64,000 nt of DNA from CAVZVZ01 sp963778895 (GTDB lineage Bacteria; Actinomycetota; Acidimicrobiia; Acidimicrobiales; Acidimicrobilacustridaceae), in NCBI GenBank assembly GCA_963778895.1, contig CAVZVZ010000002.1, forward strand, positions 62,001 through 126,000. The letters run 5' to 3'. A program made the translations under genes and the position numbers. This document shows positions 18,874 through 28,241 of the stretch, piece after piece (positions within the stretch are counted from its first letter, which is position 1; each line of letters starts with the position of its first letter). The notes beneath the pieces were generated by a model. That model ran no database searches, was not told where the DNA came from, and was given only the letters and a program-made list of their open reading frames with translations.

Positions 18874-20066
18874 TACTTCACGGGCATGTGCTTGATGCCG
18901 CCGATGAAGTTCGAGCGCAGGTACTCGGTGTCACCGTTCGGACGCATGTCGGGCATGCGGCGGATGACCTCGTCGAACACGAGTCGTAGCTCCATGCGGG
19001 CGAGGTTGGCTCCGAGGCAGAAGTGGGGCCCACCACCACCGAACGCGATGTGCTCGTTCGGTGAGCGCTCGATGTCGAAGGCGAAGGGATCGTCGAACAC
19101 CGTCTCGTCGCGGTTGGCCGAGATGTGCCACATGATGACCTTGTCGCCGGCCTTGATCTGCTTGCCGCCGATCTCGTAGTCGCGCAGCGCAGTCCGGCGG
19201 AAGTGCATGACCGGCGTGGCCCACCGCAGGATCTCCTCGATCGCGCTGGGCAGCAGATCGGGATTGGCGACCAGCTTCTCGAACTGCTCGGGATTGTCCA
19301 TCAGCGCGCGCATGCCGTGAGCCGTCGCGTTCCGGGTCGTCTCGTTGCCTGCGACCGAGAGCAACAGGAAGAACATGTCGAACTCGGTCTCGCTGAGGGT
19401 GTCGCCTTCGATCTCGGCGCCGAGCAACTTGGAGATGATGTCTTCGCGAGGGTCCTTACGCTTCTCGGCGGCGAGGGTGTTGGCGTACATGTACAGCTCG
19501 CCAGCGGCTTCGGTGCCGGAGTCGCGGTCGCCTTCGAACTCGGGGTCGTCGATGCCGATCATGCGGTTCGACCAGTCGAAGATCTTGTGGCGGTCTTCCT
19601 GCGGCACACCCATCAGCTCGGCGATGGCTTGCAGCGGGAGCTCGGACGCGATGTCGACGACGAAGTCGCACTCGCCTCGGTCGATGACGTTGTCGACGAT
19701 CAGCCGCGCTTTGGTGCGCAAGCCCTCTTCGATCAGCCCGATCATGCGCGGGGTGAAGCCCTTGTTGACGAGGAGCCGGTACCGCGTGTGCCGCGGCGGA
19801 TCCATGTAGAGCATCATCTCGCGGACCATGTCGCCCTCGGGCCCGAGGTCGGGGATCAGGATGCCGTGCTCCGCCGAGCTGAAGACCTCGTAGTCGCGGT
19901 TGACGGTGATCAGGTCGGCGTGGCGCGTGATGCACCAGAAACCGTCGCCATCCGGGCTCGGGGTGGAAGTACACGGGGTCGTCGCGGCGCAGCACTCGAA
20001 CATCTCGTGGTGCCGGCCCGCCTTGAACGCATCTGGGTCGAGCAGGTCGACGTCGTTGAGCTCCAC
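18870..20066 (-). CDS. cyp125: Cytochrome P450, CYP125-like steroid side-chain hydroxylase
   Basis: The protein has 398 residues with a GTG start. The I-helix AGNETTRN, the EEILRW ExxR motif, and the heme loop FGGGGPHFCLGANLARME with Cys at about 350 are present. Segments ELPLQAIAELMGVPQEDR, SNRMIG, ATPVMHFRRTALRDYE and GIKHMPV closely resemble mycobacterial CYP125, the steroid C26/C27 monooxygenase. Residues about 26-40 (CCAATTPCTSTPSP) look wrong: the other frame reads VLRRDDPVYFHPEP, so a deletion and an insertion compensate there. A near-KstR box lies about 50 bases upstream. CYP142 or another sterol P450 is the main alternative. Confidence 0.85.
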   Translation of the reverse strand: MELNDVDLLDPDAFKAGRHHEMFECCAATTPCTSTPSPDGDGFWCITRHADLITVNRDYEVFSSAEHGILIPDLGPEGDMVREMMLYMDPPRHTRYRLLVNKGFTPRMIGLIEEGLRTKARLIVDNVIDRGECDFVVDIASELPLQAIAELMGVPQEDRHKIFDWSNRMIGIDDPEFEGDRDSGTEAAGELYMYANTLAAEKRKDPREDIISKLLGAEIEGDTLSETEFDMFFLLLSVAGNETTRNATAHGMRALMDNPEQFEKLVANPDLLPSAIEEILRWATPVMHFRRTALRDYEIGGKQIKAGDKVIMWHISANRDETVFDDPFAFDIERSPNEHIAFGGGGPHFCLGANLARMELRLVFDEVIRRMPDMRPNGDTEYLRSNFIGGIKHMPVKY

Positions 20067-20116
20067 CGGGAGATCCCCTTTCCCGTCCGGACCAGGCGAT
20101 CCAGGACAATGCAGAC

Positions 20117-20130
20117 TAGAACCGATTCTA
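20117..20130. promoter_or_regulatory. KstR-like operator (one mismatch) upstream of the P450
   Basis: The site TAGAACCGATTCTA is a near-perfect palindrome that matches TNNAACNNGTTNNA except for A in place of G in the second half. It lies 51 bases before the P450 GTG start. Confidence 0.5.
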
Positions 20131-20158
20131 ATTTCGTGATCGGCAGGTCAGACGCCGG

Positions 20159-21163
20159 TCATGAGGCCCGAACGGCGGCAATGATCTCGGCCACGAGATC
20201 GTCATCGTGCCCGTAGGGCAGGTAGAAGCCCACCCGGTCAGCCACCCCGGAGTAGCGGCGACGCAGCTCGTTCGCCACCTCTGCGGGGGTACCGCGCACG
20301 CACAGGGCGGCGAGCATCGCATCCTCGATCACGGCTGGCATCTCCGCCCACTGACCCTGACGCACCATCTGCGCGAGCTGAGGTTGGATCGCCGACCAGC
20401 CGTGCAGCTCGAGCACCGGCGCGTACGCCGGCGTCGACGCGTAGAAGGCGAGAAGTGTCTTCGTACCGGCCTCGGCCGCCGCGAGCTCGCGCTCGTCGCG
20501 TCCGGAGCACACGATCACGTCGGCGATCAACGAGAAGCCGTTGCGGTCGCGCTGCGAAGCCGACAGCCCTTCCTCGACTCCGGGCAGGGTGCGATCGTGC
20601 AAGAAGGTCTCGGTGTGGAAGGGATGAATCAGCAATCCATCGGCCACCTCGGCGACGGTCCGAGTGAGCCGAGGCCCGACGGCACCGACCCAGATCGGAG
20701 GCGGCTCCCACTCGAGGGGCTGGGGCCGGAACAAGGGCGGCATGTACGTGTGATGAAAGAAGTCACCGTCGAACGCCAACGGGTCACCGGTCTGCCAGCT
20801 GCTGAAGATCGCTTTGACCGCCAGAATCATCTCCCGCATGCGGTCGACCGGACGCGTCCACGCCGCGCTGTAGCGCGACTCGATGTGCCGACGCACCTGC
20901 GTGCCGAGCCCGAGCGCGAACCGACCTTGCGACAGCCGTTGCAGGTCCCAGGCGGTGTGCGCCAGGTGCATGGGGCTGCGAGGGAAGGCGATGGCGACGT
21001 TCGTGTAGATGTCGAGCCCGCTCGGTGCCGCGTCGACCAACGGGAGGAACACATCGTTGGGACCCTCGAAGGTGAACACGCCGTCGAAGCCGGCGTCGTG
21101 TAGCCGCTTGGCTTCCTCGGCGACTTGGCCGAGAGGTGCTGCGAGCTGCGTGTCGATGCGCAT
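20159..21163 (-). CDS. LLM-class F420-dependent oxidoreductase (TIGR03617-like)
   Basis: The protein has 334 residues. The start MRIDTQLAAPLGQVAEEAKR, FTFEGPNDVFLPL, the block AIAFPRSPMHLAHTAWDLQ and GRFALGLGTQVRRHIE are typical of the TIGR03617 subgroup of luciferase-like F420 enzymes. PPIWVGAVGPRLTRTVAEVADG is the usual C-terminal barrel motif. It probably oxidises or reduces a hydroxy- or keto-lipid with F420. It is divergent from the SnoaL/racemase genes and shares a perfect KstR-consensus site with them. The frame is intact. Confidence 0.88.
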   Translation of the reverse strand: MRIDTQLAAPLGQVAEEAKRLHDAGFDGVFTFEGPNDVFLPLVDAAPSGLDIYTNVAIAFPRSPMHLAHTAWDLQRLSQGRFALGLGTQVRRHIESRYSAAWTRPVDRMREMILAVKAIFSSWQTGDPLAFDGDFFHHTYMPPLFRPQPLEWEPPPIWVGAVGPRLTRTVAEVADGLLIHPFHTETFLHDRTLPGVEEGLSASQRDRNGFSLIADVIVCSGRDERELAAAEAGTKTLLAFYASTPAYAPVLELHGWSAIQPQLAQMVRQGQWAEMPAVIEDAMLAALCVRGTPAEVANELRRRYSGVADRVGFYLPYGHDDDLVAEIIAAVRAS

Positions 21164-21171
21164 CGGCGAAG

Positions 21172-21185
21172 TAGAACACGTTTCA
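21172..21185. promoter_or_regulatory. KstR-consensus operator in a divergent promoter
   Basis: The site TAGAACACGTTTCA fully matches TNNAACNNGTTNNA. It lies in the 47-base gap between the divergent LLM gene (start 21163) and the SnoaL-like gene (start 21211), so one site could control both directions. Confidence 0.6.
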
Positions 21186-21210
21186 GTTCGCGGCGCTACG
21201 CTCGCCCGCC

Positions 21211-21642
21211 ATGACGACCTACAGCCGGGCCGAGCTCGAAGCCGCGTACGCCAACTTCGTCGAGCAACAGAAGACGGAGGACTGGGGCGCGATCTGCAAC
21301 GTGTTCACCGATGACGCCGTTTACGTCGAACACGCCCTCGGCACCTTCGAGGGACGGGACGCGATTCGTGAGTGGCTCGTGCCGTGCATGGCGCCGCTGG
21401 TCGGCTGGGAGTACCCCACGCTGTGGGTCGCGTATGGGGAGGACTTCGTGGTGTTCGGTTGGGACAATGTGATGCCGACACCCGAGGGCGACGATGGCAC
21501 GTATTCCTTCGCGGGCATCACGAAGATCGATTACGCGGGCAACAACCTGTGGAAGCGCCAAGAGGACACCTACAACAACGAGGAGATGAAGGAAGTCCTC
21601 GGTCGGTGGCTGAAGGCGGGCGGCAAGCTCGGAGGCATGTGA
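21211..21642 (+). CDS. SnoaL-like / NTF2-fold protein
   Basis: The protein has 143 residues. The order of a helical N-terminus (SRAELEAAYANFVEQQ), TDDAVYVEHALGTFEGRDAIREWL, a Trp-rich strand region and a final YNNEEMKEVLGRWLKAGG matches the NTF2-like SnoaL family. These small cone-shaped domains work as isomerases, dehydratases or binding proteins. Its stop overlaps the racemase start, and it is under a KstR-type site, so a role in steroid side-chain processing is likely but the reaction is unknown. Confidence 0.85.
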   Translation: MTTYSRAELEAAYANFVEQQKTEDWGAICNVFTDDAVYVEHALGTFEGRDAIREWLVPCMAPLVGWEYPTLWVAYGEDFVVFGWDNVMPTPEGDDGTYSFAGITKIDYAGNNLWKRQEDTYNNEEMKEVLGRWLKAGGKLGGM

Positions 21643-22787
21643 TGGCGGGACCGTTGGCCGGCGTGCGCGTCGTTGAGATCGCCGGACTCGGACCCGCGCC
21701 CTTCGGTGCCATGGTTCTCGCCGACTTGGGTGCAGATGTCACGGTCGTCGACCGGGCCGATCTGGCCGTGGGTGCATCGCCCGAGTCCGTGCAGGGCAAC
21801 GTCTATGGGCGCGGCCGTCGATCGATCGCGGTCGACCTCAAGGCGCCGGCGGGGGTCGAGGTGATTCGCCGTTTGACGGCCGAGGCTGATGTCTTCGTCG
21901 AGGGCTTCCGCCCCGGCGTGATGGAGCGACTCGGGCTCGGCCCGGACGATCTGCGGGCGACCAACCCGAAGCTGGTCTACGCCCGCATGACCGGTTGGGG
22001 GCAAGCCGGGCCTTGGGCCGACCGCGCCGGGCACGACATCAACTACCTGAGCCTGGCCGGCCCGCTCGCCCACATCGGCCGGCGCGATCAGCCGCCGACC
22101 CCGCCCCTGAACCTGGTGGCCGACTTCGGTGGGGGAGGCATGCTGCTCGCGCTCGGGGTGTGCGCGGCATTGATCGAGCGGGCGTCGTCGGGAGAGGGCC
22201 AGGTCGTCGACGCGGCGATGGTCGACGGTGTGGCATTGCTCGCCGCCCCCATCGCCAACGCCTACATCCAGGGATTCTTCAATGCCGAGCGCGGCACCAA
22301 CTGGCTCGACTCGGGCGCGCACTACTACGACGTGTACGAGACAGCCGACGGCGAGTACGTGTCGATCGGCGCGATCGAGCCGAAGTTCTACGCCAACCTC
22401 ATCGACGCGCTCGGACTCGACCCGTCGGATCTTCCGGAGCAGAACGATGTCGAACAATGGCCGGTGATGAAGCAGCGCTTCGCCGAGATCTTTCGGACCG
22501 CACGCCGGGCCGAGTGGGAGGACCGGCTGGCCGGGCTGGACGTGTGCTTCGCGCCGGTGCTTTCGTTCGCCGACGCATCACGCCATCCGCATCTCGTTGC
22601 GCGGGGTACCTACGTCGATGTCGAGGGGATTACACAGCCCGCACCCGCCCCGCGTTTCGACCGCACTCCCGCCTCGCTCGACCGGCCGCCGGCGCCGCCG
22701 GGCCATCACACGGGCGAGATCTTGAGCGAGTGCGGCTACACGCCGTCGGAGATCGACGATCTCCGGTCGCAGCGGGCCGTAGGGTGA
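21642..22787 (+). CDS. Alpha-methylacyl-CoA racemase / CaiB-BaiF family III CoA-transferase
   Basis: The protein has 381 residues and starts one base inside the SnoaL stop (TGATG). The start GVRVVEIAGLGPAPFGAMVLADLGADV, the block RRSIAVDLKAP, FRPGVMERLGLGPDDL and GHDINYLSLAG correspond to bacterial alpha-methylacyl-CoA racemase. The His of GHD and the Asp of VVDAAMVDG are in the expected places. In sterol degradation this enzyme interconverts 25R and 25S acyl-CoAs after the C26 oxidation, which fits the nearby CYP125-like P450. The C-terminal PGHHTGEILSECGYTPSEID is typical of the family. The frame is intact. Confidence 0.9.
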   Translation: MAGPLAGVRVVEIAGLGPAPFGAMVLADLGADVTVVDRADLAVGASPESVQGNVYGRGRRSIAVDLKAPAGVEVIRRLTAEADVFVEGFRPGVMERLGLGPDDLRATNPKLVYARMTGWGQAGPWADRAGHDINYLSLAGPLAHIGRRDQPPTPPLNLVADFGGGGMLLALGVCAALIERASSGEGQVVDAAMVDGVALLAAPIANAYIQGFFNAERGTNWLDSGAHYYDVYETADGEYVSIGAIEPKFYANLIDALGLDPSDLPEQNDVEQWPVMKQRFAEIFRTARRAEWEDRLAGLDVCFAPVLSFADASRHPHLVARGTYVDVEGITQPAPAPRFDRTPASLDRPPAPPGHHTGEILSECGYTPSEIDDLRSQRAVG

Positions 22788-22796
22788 GCGCCGTTT

Positions 22797-22811
22797 CTGA
22801 CGGGTCGTCAT
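22797..22811. promoter_or_regulatory. 15-bp inverted repeat CTGAC-N5-GTCAT, putative operator
   Basis: The site CTGACGGGTCGTCAT lies 62 bases before the transporter substrate-binding gene. Another CGTCAT half-site follows at about 22835. Confidence 0.45.
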
Positions 22812-22872
22812 ATTCCTGTGCTAATTTGGCGCCTCGTCATATCCGACAGGCGGCGGTCGTGGGGGTACACGA

Positions 22873-24289
22873 ATGAAGCGCCGTCTTGCCGCGCTGATAG
22901 CCATGGTCACCGCGTTGGCGCTCCTTGCCGGAGCGTGCGGGACGCGTCTCTCGGACCAGGAAATCAAGGCCGCGGCCGGCAGCCAGAACGGGCCCGCCCC
23001 CGGCGCACCCAGCGCTGGTCCGTCGACTGCTCCTGATGGAGGGGCGACCTTCGGCACGATCGCCTCGCCCTGCGGGCCCGGCGATGCCAAGGGCGCCACC
23101 GACGTGGGTGTCACCGACACCGAGATTCACGTCGTGACCATCGCCGATCCGGGCAACACGGCAAAGCCGGGCCTGAACCAGGGCGTGTTCGACTCGATGC
23201 GCGCCTTCGAGAAGTGGTGCAACGACCAGGGCGGCATCAACGGTCGCAAGCTGGTGGTCGAGCAACGCGACGCTGCGCTCTTCGACTACGGGACCCAGGT
23301 CAAGTACGCGTGCGAGAACGCACTCTCGCTGGTTGGGGGCATCGGCGCCCTCGATGATCTCGGTGCGCAGGATCAGGTCGATTGCGGGCTACCCAATGTG
23401 CCCGCCGCTGCGGTGAGCGCGCTGCAAACGGGCGCTGACTTCACGTTCCAGCCATTGCCGAACCCGACGAACAGCTACAACGTCGGGCCGGCCAAGTGGG
23501 ACGCCGAGCACTATCCCGACGCCGTGAAGAAAGCGGCGGCCCTCCGCTCGAAGCTGAGCGTGACCGAGAATCAGAGCAACCGGTTGGTCGAGGCCTACGA
23601 ACAAGTGGGCTTCAACTTCACCTACATCGAGGCCGCCGCGATCGGCGAGACCAACTGGGCGCCTCTCGTCATCGCCATGAAGAATCAGGGCGTCGGCTTC
23701 ATGACGCTCACGTCCTCGTTCGAGGAGATCATCCCGCTGCAGAACGAGATGGAGCTGCAGGGGTTCGATCCCGACGCTCACCGAGCTCGAGACGAACTTC
23801 TACAACGCGAAGTATCCGGAACAAGCCGGCTCGGTGGCCGACGGCACGTACATCCGTCTCACGGCCTTCCCGTTCGAGGAGGCCGACCGCAACCCGGCCA
23901 CGAAGGCGTACCTCGATGCATTGGAGGCCGCAGTGCCGGGTTCGCAACCCGAGCTACTGGGCGTGCAGGCGTTCTCAGCCGGGTTGTTGTGGGCTACGGC
24001 GGTCAAACAGCTGGGTTCGAACGTGACGCGCGCCGGCATCGTCGATCAGCTGAGCAATGTGCACGAGTGGGACGGCGGAGGCCTGCATGGCACGTCCGAT
24101 CCCGGCAACAACGGGCCGTCACCTTGCTTCTTGATGATGAAGGTCGAGGACGGCGGGTTCGTTCGCGACTACCCCACCGAGGACGCCAACCCGGACGTCT
24201 ACCGCGACGGCAACGGCTTCGACTGCGCGCCGGACAACATCGTGAAGCTCACCGGTGACTACGGCACGGGCGCCAAGGCCCAGCGGTAG
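22873..24289 (+). CDS. ABC transporter substrate-binding lipoprotein (Liv-type), frame-broken
   Basis: An N-terminal lipoprotein signal (MKRRLAALIAMVTALALLAGAC) places the lipidated Cys at residue 22. A Ser/Gly/Pro-rich linker leads to a type 1 periplasmic-binding fold: GVTDTEIHVVTIADPGN, EKWCNDQGGINGRKLVVEQRDA and GFMTLTSSFEEIIPLQNEMELQGFDPD. An extra base near 23775 shifts to the frame with FNYNAKYP-type sequence and AGSVADGTYIRLTAFPF, ending in NIVKLTGDYG. It should bind a hydrophobic or carboxylated compound outside the cell and deliver it to the fused permease downstream. Family members linked to catabolic operons often bind aromatic or steroid acids rather than amino acids. Confidence 0.85.
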
Positions 24290-24299
24290 TCGCAGCGTC

Positions 24300-26348
24300 G
24301 TGGAGCAGTTCCTGCAGTTCACCGTCGTCGGGTTGGTCACCGCGGCCATCTATGCGGTGCTCGCCAGCGGCTTGGTGGTGACCTACACGACGTCAGGGAT
24401 CTTCAACTTCGCGCATGGTGCGATCGCCATGATGGCGGCCTTCACGTACTGGCAACTCAGCGTGAAATGGGACATACCCGTGGTCGCGAGCGTGGCGCTG
24501 ATTCTTCTCGTGTTGGCACCGGCGTTCGGCCTGTTCCTCGATGTCGTGATCATGCGTGGGCTCGAAGGAACGTCGGAGGTCATCAAGACGGTTGTGACCG
24601 TGGGCGTGTTGTTCGGGTTGATCGCTCTGGCCCAGATCATCTGGGGCCCGAACGTCAACCGGATCGTCGAGCCGTTCTTCGGCGCGAAGAGCAAGATCGA
24701 GATCTTCGGAGTGTCGGTCCTCTATCACCAGCTCCTCGTGATCGGCGTGGCGATCGTCGTGGCCTTCGGCCTTCGCCTGTTGCTGTTCAACACGCGCACG
24801 GGTGTGGCTATGCGTGCTGTCGTGTCGAACCGTTCGTTGGTGCGATTGAACGGTGGGCGACCGAGCCGATCGTCGGCGACGAGCTGGGCGCTCGGTTCGT
24901 CGCTGGCCGCGCTGAGCGGCATCTTGATCGCCTACTCGGTCGGCAGCTTGGCGGTGCTGCCGCTGACGTTGCTGGTGTTGAGCGCGTACGCCGCGGCGAT
25001 CGTCGGTCGGTTGGTGAGCCTGCCGATGACGTTCCTGGGCGCGATCATCCTCGGTCTGGCGCAGGCCTATGCCGTTGGCTATCTGCCCGAGAATCCCAAG
25101 TGGTTGCCCGCCGGCATCGACCTCGTTGCGTCGGTGCGGATCTCGATTCCGGTGATCATGCTCTTCATCGTTCTGTTGGTCTTGCCGCAGGCGCCCCTAC
25201 GCGCCCACGGGCTGGTGCGGATCCGCGAGAGCGTGCCGAAGCCGAGCGTGCGACTGTCGTTGATCGGTGCGGTCGTGCTGGTCGGTGTGGCGGTGATCCT
25301 CTCAACGGTGTTGGACACGACCGGTTTGCTGTCGTGGGGCAAGGCCTTCGCCTTTGCGCTCATCATGCTTTCGCTGGTTCCGCTCACGGGCTATGGCGGG
25401 CAGATCTCGCTGGCCCAGATGGCGTTCGCCGGATTGGGCGCCGTTGCCATGGGCGTGTGGGGCGGGAATGGGAACCCGCTCGGTCTGGTCGCCGCGTTCG
25501 TGTTGCCGGCCATCGTCGGTGCGATCGTCGCGTTGCCGGCTCTACGACTGCGGGGCATCTACCTGGCGCTGTCGACATTGGCGTTCGCGGTGTTCATGGA
25601 CCGCGTGGTGTTCAGTCAGGAGCGCGTGTTCCCGAGCGGTTCGCGCATCGTCGATCGGCTACGGCTCGGGCCGATTCATTTCGACAGCGATCGTGCCTAC
25701 TTCGTGTTGCTCGCGGTGGTGTTCGCCATTGCGGGGCTCGGGATCGTTTGGCTGCGGCTCGGCCCGTTCGGCCGGCGCCTGCAGGCCATGAAGGACAGCC
25801 CGGCCGCGTGCGCCACGCTCGGCATGAACCTGACCGTGACCAAGCTGCAGGTGTTCGCGCTGTCGGCCGGCATCGCCGGCGTCGGGGGCGCCATGCTCGC
25901 GGGGCTGCTGAACGGCGTGTCGGTGTCGCAGTTCGACGCACTACAGAGCTTGCCGATTCTGTTGATGGCGGCCGCGGGCGGGATCGCCATGGTGAGCGGC
26001 GCGCTCGCCGGCGGCGTGTTCTACGCGTCGTTCCCGATCATCGCCGACGCCATTCCTTCGTTGCGCAACCTTCTGCTGCTTGCACCCGGCTTGATCGGCG
26101 TGAGTCTCGGGCGGAACCCCAATGGTGCGGTCAGCGATGTGGCGACGCGGTTGCAGGGCATACGAGCCCAACTCGACGGCAGTAGCGGCGACGAGGACGA
26201 GACGGTGCCCATCGAGCCCGTCGGTCCGGTGTTCGACGCCGAAGGGCTGGGGATCGATCGAGACTTCACGCCGGCCGACGTCGCGTTCATCGATCGGGTG
26301 CTGGGTTTCGACGATGAGGAGGTGGCCGGTGTCGCTCCTCGAGGTTAA
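24300..26348 (+). CDS. Fused LivH-LivM ABC permease
   Basis: From a GTG ten bases after the substrate-binding gene the product has 682 residues. Residues 1 to about 300 are the LivH half (SGLVVTYTTSGIFNFAHGAI, RAVVSNRSLVRLNGGRPS). Residues about 330-620 are the LivM half (PLTGYGGQISLAQMAFAGLG, LRLRGIYLALSTLAFAVFMD, SPAACATLGMNLTVTKLQVF). About 60 acidic, probably cytoplasmic residues follow, ending in DDEEVAGVAPRG. Normally the halves are separate proteins that form the heterodimeric channel, so here one chain supplies both. The gene overlaps the ATPase gene by 20 bases. The frame is intact. Confidence 0.92.
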   Translation: MEQFLQFTVVGLVTAAIYAVLASGLVVTYTTSGIFNFAHGAIAMMAAFTYWQLSVKWDIPVVASVALILLVLAPAFGLFLDVVIMRGLEGTSEVIKTVVTVGVLFGLIALAQIIWGPNVNRIVEPFFGAKSKIEIFGVSVLYHQLLVIGVAIVVAFGLRLLLFNTRTGVAMRAVVSNRSLVRLNGGRPSRSSATSWALGSSLAALSGILIAYSVGSLAVLPLTLLVLSAYAAAIVGRLVSLPMTFLGAIILGLAQAYAVGYLPENPKWLPAGIDLVASVRISIPVIMLFIVLLVLPQAPLRAHGLVRIRESVPKPSVRLSLIGAVVLVGVAVILSTVLDTTGLLSWGKAFAFALIMLSLVPLTGYGGQISLAQMAFAGLGAVAMGVWGGNGNPLGLVAAFVLPAIVGAIVALPALRLRGIYLALSTLAFAVFMDRVVFSQERVFPSGSRIVDRLRLGPIHFDSDRAYFVLLAVVFAIAGLGIVWLRLGPFGRRLQAMKDSPAACATLGMNLTVTKLQVFALSAGIAGVGGAMLAGLLNGVSVSQFDALQSLPILLMAAAGGIAMVSGALAGGVFYASFPIIADAIPSLRNLLLLAPGLIGVSLGRNPNGAVSDVATRLQGIRAQLDGSSGDEDETVPIEPVGPVFDAEGLGIDRDFTPADVAFIDRVLGFDDEEVAGVAPRG

Positions 26349-27069
26349 GGACCTCAGCGTTCGCTTCGGTGGCCAGATGGCGCTGGAGGACGTCTCGGTC
26401 GAGGTCGAGCCCGGTCGCGTCACGGGGCTCATCGGGCCCAACGGCGCCGGCAAGACCACGTTGTTCAACGTGATCACGGGGCTACAAGCCCCGTCGCATG
26501 GTCGGGTGATGTTCAACGGCATCGACATCACGGGCTTCGCGCCGCACGATCGTGCGCAGCGCGGCATCGCTCGCACGTTCCAGCGGCTCGAGCTGTTCGG
26601 TTCGCTCACCGCTCGCGAGAACTTGCAAGTGGCGGCGGAGATACCCCGACGATGGGGGAGCGACGACGAGACACCGATGGAGCGCGTCGAGGCCGCGATG
26701 CAGCTGATCGGAATGGACGAGTTCGCCCATCGTCGTGCCGATCAGCTGACCACCGGACAGGCCCGGTTGACCGAGCTGGGTCGGGCGTTGGTGACCAAGC
26801 CCAAGCTGCTGTTGCTCGATGAGCCGGCTTCCGGGCTCGATGCTGACGAGACCGAGACCTTCGCCGAGCTCATCCTGGGTCTGGCGCGCGGCGGTACGGC
26901 GCTGTTGTTGGTCGAGCACGACATGCATCTGGTCATGCAGGTGTGTGCGCAGCTATTCGTGCTCGACTTCGGTCGGCTGATCGCGGAGGGACCGCCGGAC
27001 GAGGTTCGCGTCGACCAAGCGGTGATCGCGGCGTATCTCGGGTCGAGTCACGTGGGGATCGACGGATGA
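26329..27069 (+). CDS. livG: LivG-type ABC ATPase
   Basis: The GTG at 26329 (SLLEVKDLSVRFGG) gives 246 residues. Walker A is GPNGAGKTT, the Q-loop region is GIARTFQRLELFG, the signature is altered to LTTGQARLTELGRAL, Walker B is LLLLDEPASGLD, and the switch His is in LVEHDMHLVM. The LTTGQ signature in place of LSGGQ is seen in some LivG proteins. With the next gene it powers the fused permease. The stop overlaps the LivF start (ATGA). Confidence 0.92.
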   Translation: MSLLEVKDLSVRFGGQMALEDVSVEVEPGRVTGLIGPNGAGKTTLFNVITGLQAPSHGRVMFNGIDITGFAPHDRAQRGIARTFQRLELFGSLTARENLQVAAEIPRRWGSDDETPMERVEAAMQLIGMDEFAHRRADQLTTGQARLTELGRALVTKPKLLLLDEPASGLDADETETFAELILGLARGGTALLLVEHDMHLVMQVCAQLFVLDFGRLIAEGPPDEVRVDQAVIAAYLGSSHVGIDG

Positions 27070-27803
27070 CTCGGGCTGCGATCGACGCCCCGCCGCTATT
27101 GGAGCTCACCGGGGTCCGTGCCGCGTACGGCCGCATCGAGGTGCTGCACGGGGTCGACCTGCGGGTTCCCGAGGGTGCGGTCGTGGCTCTGCTCGGTCCG
27201 AACGGCGCGGGCAAGACGACGACGATCAATGTGTGCAGCGGTTTGATGGCGCCGACGCACGGCATCGTCACGCTGGCCGGCAGGCGGGTGAACGGCGCGA
27301 CGCCGGACCGATTGGCGCGTGCCGGCGTGTGCACGATCCCTGAGGGGCGGGGTGTCTTCCCGAATCTCACCGTGAGCGAGAACCTCGAGATGATGACGTT
27401 CACGGGCAAGAGGCTCGACGTCATCGAGGAGCAGGCGTACTCGCAGTTCAAGCGGCTGGCCGAACGTCGTTCGCAACTCGCGGGCACGTTGTCGGGTGGC
27501 GAGCAGCAGATGCTTGCGCTGGCGCGCGGGTTGACCACGGATCCAGCGGTGTTGCTGCTCGACGAACTGTCGATGGGGCTTGCGCCGTTGGTCGTCGAGG
27601 AGATCTATTCGATCGTCGCTCGGATCGCGCGCACGGGCGTGTCGTTGCTCGTGGTGGAGCAGTTCGCGCGCACGGTTCTGGACGTCGCCGATCTGGCGGC
27701 GATCATGGTGCACGGACGCATCGTCGACGTCGGACCTCCGGCCGCAATCGCGGACCGATTGTCGGCGGCCTATCTCGGGGATACTTCCCCAACGGACAGT
27801 TGA
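27066..27803 (+). CDS. livF: LivF-type ABC ATPase
   Basis: The protein has 245 residues. An 11-residue extension precedes LLELTGVRAAYGRIEVLHGV, which is the LivF hallmark. Walker A is GPNGAGKTTT, ARAGVCTIPEGRGVFPNLTV is the LivF-specific segment, LSGGEQQMLALARGL is the signature and LLLDELSMGLAP is Walker B. It completes the importer begun at 22873. The frame is intact. Confidence 0.93.
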   Translation: MTRAAIDAPPLLELTGVRAAYGRIEVLHGVDLRVPEGAVVALLGPNGAGKTTTINVCSGLMAPTHGIVTLAGRRVNGATPDRLARAGVCTIPEGRGVFPNLTVSENLEMMTFTGKRLDVIEEQAYSQFKRLAERRSQLAGTLSGGEQQMLALARGLTTDPAVLLLDELSMGLAPLVVEEIYSIVARIARTGVSLLVVEQFARTVLDVADLAAIMVHGRIVDVGPPAAIADRLSAAYLGDTSPTDS

Positions 27804-27834
27804 GCAGCGGCACGGCCGCGGGAGCGTGGAGCTG

Positions 27835-28241
27835 ATGGACGAGAAGCACGATCGCATCGACGAGTTCAAACAGGAGATCGCCGAGATGCGCATCCGGCCG
27901 CCGGAGGACTCGAGCGAACGGATGTGGCTCATGGCCGGCATCCTGCTGCCGGTGCTCGGGCCTGGTCGCCATCTTCGTCGGATGGTGGGGCGCTTCGGGT
28001 AGTGCGTACCCCGCCGAGCAGCTGCCGTACGTCATCTCGGGTGGGATCCTCGGTGTTGGGATTGATCATCGCCGGCGCCGCCTTGTTCGTGCGTTATTCG
28101 ATGACGCGGTACATGCGGTTCTGGTTGCTGCGCATGGTCTACGAGGAGCGGGCGCAGACGGACCGCACGGTCGAGGCGATGAATCAGGTCGAGTCGCTGC
28201 TGCGTGCCGCCACCCGGCCGCGGTCGAAGGCCGACGGCTGA
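27835..28241 (+). CDS. Small two-helix membrane protein, frame-broken
   Basis: About 135 residues can be recovered if one extra base near 27965 and another near 28062 are ignored. A charged N-terminus (MDEKHDRIDEFKQEIAEMRI) leads into a first hydrophobic helix (MAGILLPVLG-LVAIFVGWWG), a short loop with YPAEQLPYVISGG, a second helix (GLIIAGAALFVRYSMTRYM) and a basic, possibly coiled-coil tail. No family is recognised. It follows the transporter ATPase by 31 bases, and its stop overlaps the SDR start, so it is probably part of the transporter operon. Confidence 0.6.
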
